Of a stretch of 7,879 nt of DNA, positions 7,241 to 7,879 are shown in pieces. Positions within the stretch are counted from its first letter, which is position 1. Every line of letters begins with the position of its first letter. The DNA is taken from contig URAA01000068.1 of the NCBI GenBank assembly GCA_900545785.1, forward strand, positions 1 through 7,879, in the 5' to 3' direction. The notes under the pieces were generated by a model that did no database searches, was not told the origin of the DNA, and saw only the letters and a list, made by a program, of their open reading frames with translations. Source of the stretch: an uncultured Dialister sp. GTDB taxonomy: Bacteria > Bacillota > Negativicutes > Veillonellales > Dialisteraceae. The position numbers and the translations under genes were made by a program.

Positions 7241-7879
7241 TGCGTAATACAATCAGGAGAAATCTATTTAAGATTCTTTGTTGGGGACTGTCTGCAATTG
7301 CAGCGGCCGTTATTATTCTTTGTATCGGAATCTTTTCTTTAACTGATGATCCTAAAGCTTTGTTACAATTTTTTATGGATTATCGGATTATAAAAGATAA
7401 TTATTATAAAGATATTTCTGACGGTGAACTTTTTGAAAATGCTGCAACAGGCATGGTATCGGGTTTGGGAGATCCCCATTCCGTTCGACTTTCCGGCAAA
7501 AAGTTTGATGCATTTATGCAGTCAACCAACGGAGAATATGGCGGCATAGGGGTTGTCATAGGGATGGGAAATGATGACAACATTCGGATATTACAAATAT
7601 TTCCCGGGAGCAGTGCCGAGAAAGCAAAACTGCAGACAGGAGATATCATAACGTCCGTAGACGGTGAAAACGTTCATGAATTGGGATTGGAAGCTACCTC
7701 GGAAAAAGTACGGGGTGAATCGGGAACTCATGTAAAGATAGCGGTAAAACGTGAAGGAGAAGAATTATCTTTCGATGTGGAACGCTCTCATATCACTCTT
7801 CCGACTGTACAGAGCGAAATAATAAAAGAACATATCGGATATGTTCATATATTTTCTTTTGCCAAACACACTTCAGAAG
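7240..7879 (+). CDS. S41 C-terminal processing protease (CtpA/Prc type), 3' end outside the window
   Basis: The frame is open from the ATG at 7240 to the window edge, giving 213 residues. Residues 12-34 are a single hydrophobic N-terminal anchor or uncleaved signal. Residues 45-95 match the start of S41 peptidases, with VSGLGDPHSVRLS (73-85). A PDZ domain follows from about residue 98, with YGGIGVVIG (100-108), FPGSSAEKAKLQTGDII (121-137) and VDGENV (140-145). The catalytic Ser and Lys would lie beyond the edge, so activity cannot be judged. The family cleaves envelope proteins near their C-terminus; PDZ binding of the substrate tail activates it. The start overlaps the hydrolase stop as TAATG. 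The upstream ribosome binding site is weak (GATGGG, 7225-7230), so translation is probably coupled. Genes of this family are often found just after ftsEX and a hydrolase gene in Firmicutes (established from memory). Confidence 0.9.
   Translation, partial: MRNTIRRNLFKILCWGLSAIAAAVIILCIGIFSLTDDPKALLQFFMDYRIIKDNYYKDISDGELFENAATGMVSGLGDPHSVRLSGKKFDAFMQSTNGEYGGIGVVIGMGNDDNIRILQIFPGSSAEKAKLQTGDIITSVDGENVHELGLEATSEKVRGESGTHVKIAVKREGEELSFDVERSHITLPTVQSEIIKEHIGYVHIFSFAKHTSE

Larger units (their letters stand above)
3..7879 (+). other. Eight-gene co-directional operon segment
   Basis: Successive junctions are 11-base overlap, 4-base overlap, 1-base overlap, 7-base gap, 8-base overlap, 4-base gap and 1-base overlap. 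No hairpin followed by a T-run was seen at any junction. This is what a single transcription unit with translational coupling looks like, although an internal promoter ahead of the transketolase pair is possible. Confidence 0.75.

Overview
The window is a dense stretch of AT-rich bacterial DNA carrying eight genes, all on the + strand and packed nose to tail. Junctions are overlaps of 1 to 11 bases or gaps of 4 to 7 bases, and only about 11 bases in the window are non-coding. It reads as one long operon, or the middle of one, with both ends cut by the window. No RNA gene, mobile element, CRISPR array, convincing terminator or extended repeat was seen.

Layout: (1) the C-terminal part of a DUF5693-like membrane protein, which has an extracytoplasmic domain followed by many membrane helices (3-1688, 5' end outside the window); (2) a CsaB-type polysaccharide pyruvyl transferase (1678-2775); (3) and (4) a transketolase split into an N-terminal TPP-binding subunit (2772-3608) and a C-terminal subunit (3608-4540); (5) FtsE (4548-5234) and (6) FtsX (5227-6111), the divisome ABC transporter pair; (7) an exported coiled-coil plus M23 (LytM) murein hydrolase of EnvC architecture (6116-7240); (8) the start of a membrane-anchored S41/PDZ C-terminal processing protease (7240 to the edge).

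The combination suggests a low-GC Firmicute. The most likely group is the diderm class Negativicutes (Veillonella, Dialister or Megasphaera-like), because CsaB and DUF5693 sit beside FtsEX and an EnvC-like M23 protein rather than a PcsB or CwlO-type CHAP or NlpC/P60 hydrolase. This assignment rests on gene content and recalled gene neighbourhoods and is an inference.

Functionally, the right half is a peptidoglycan remodelling module. FtsE hydrolyses ATP, FtsX transmits the signal across the membrane, the coiled-coil M23 protein cuts peptidoglycan, and the S41 protease could trim or turn over envelope proteins. The left half is a wall-polymer decoration module: CsaB adds pyruvate ketals to a cell-wall glycan, and the uncharacterised DUF5693 membrane protein is translationally coupled to it. 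The transketolase pair between them is central carbon metabolism. It may have its own promoter inside the end of csaB. The most interesting points are the DUF5693-CsaB pair as a possible undescribed wall-polymer step, and the apparently catalytically complete EnvC-like hydrolase encoded directly with its FtsEX regulator.
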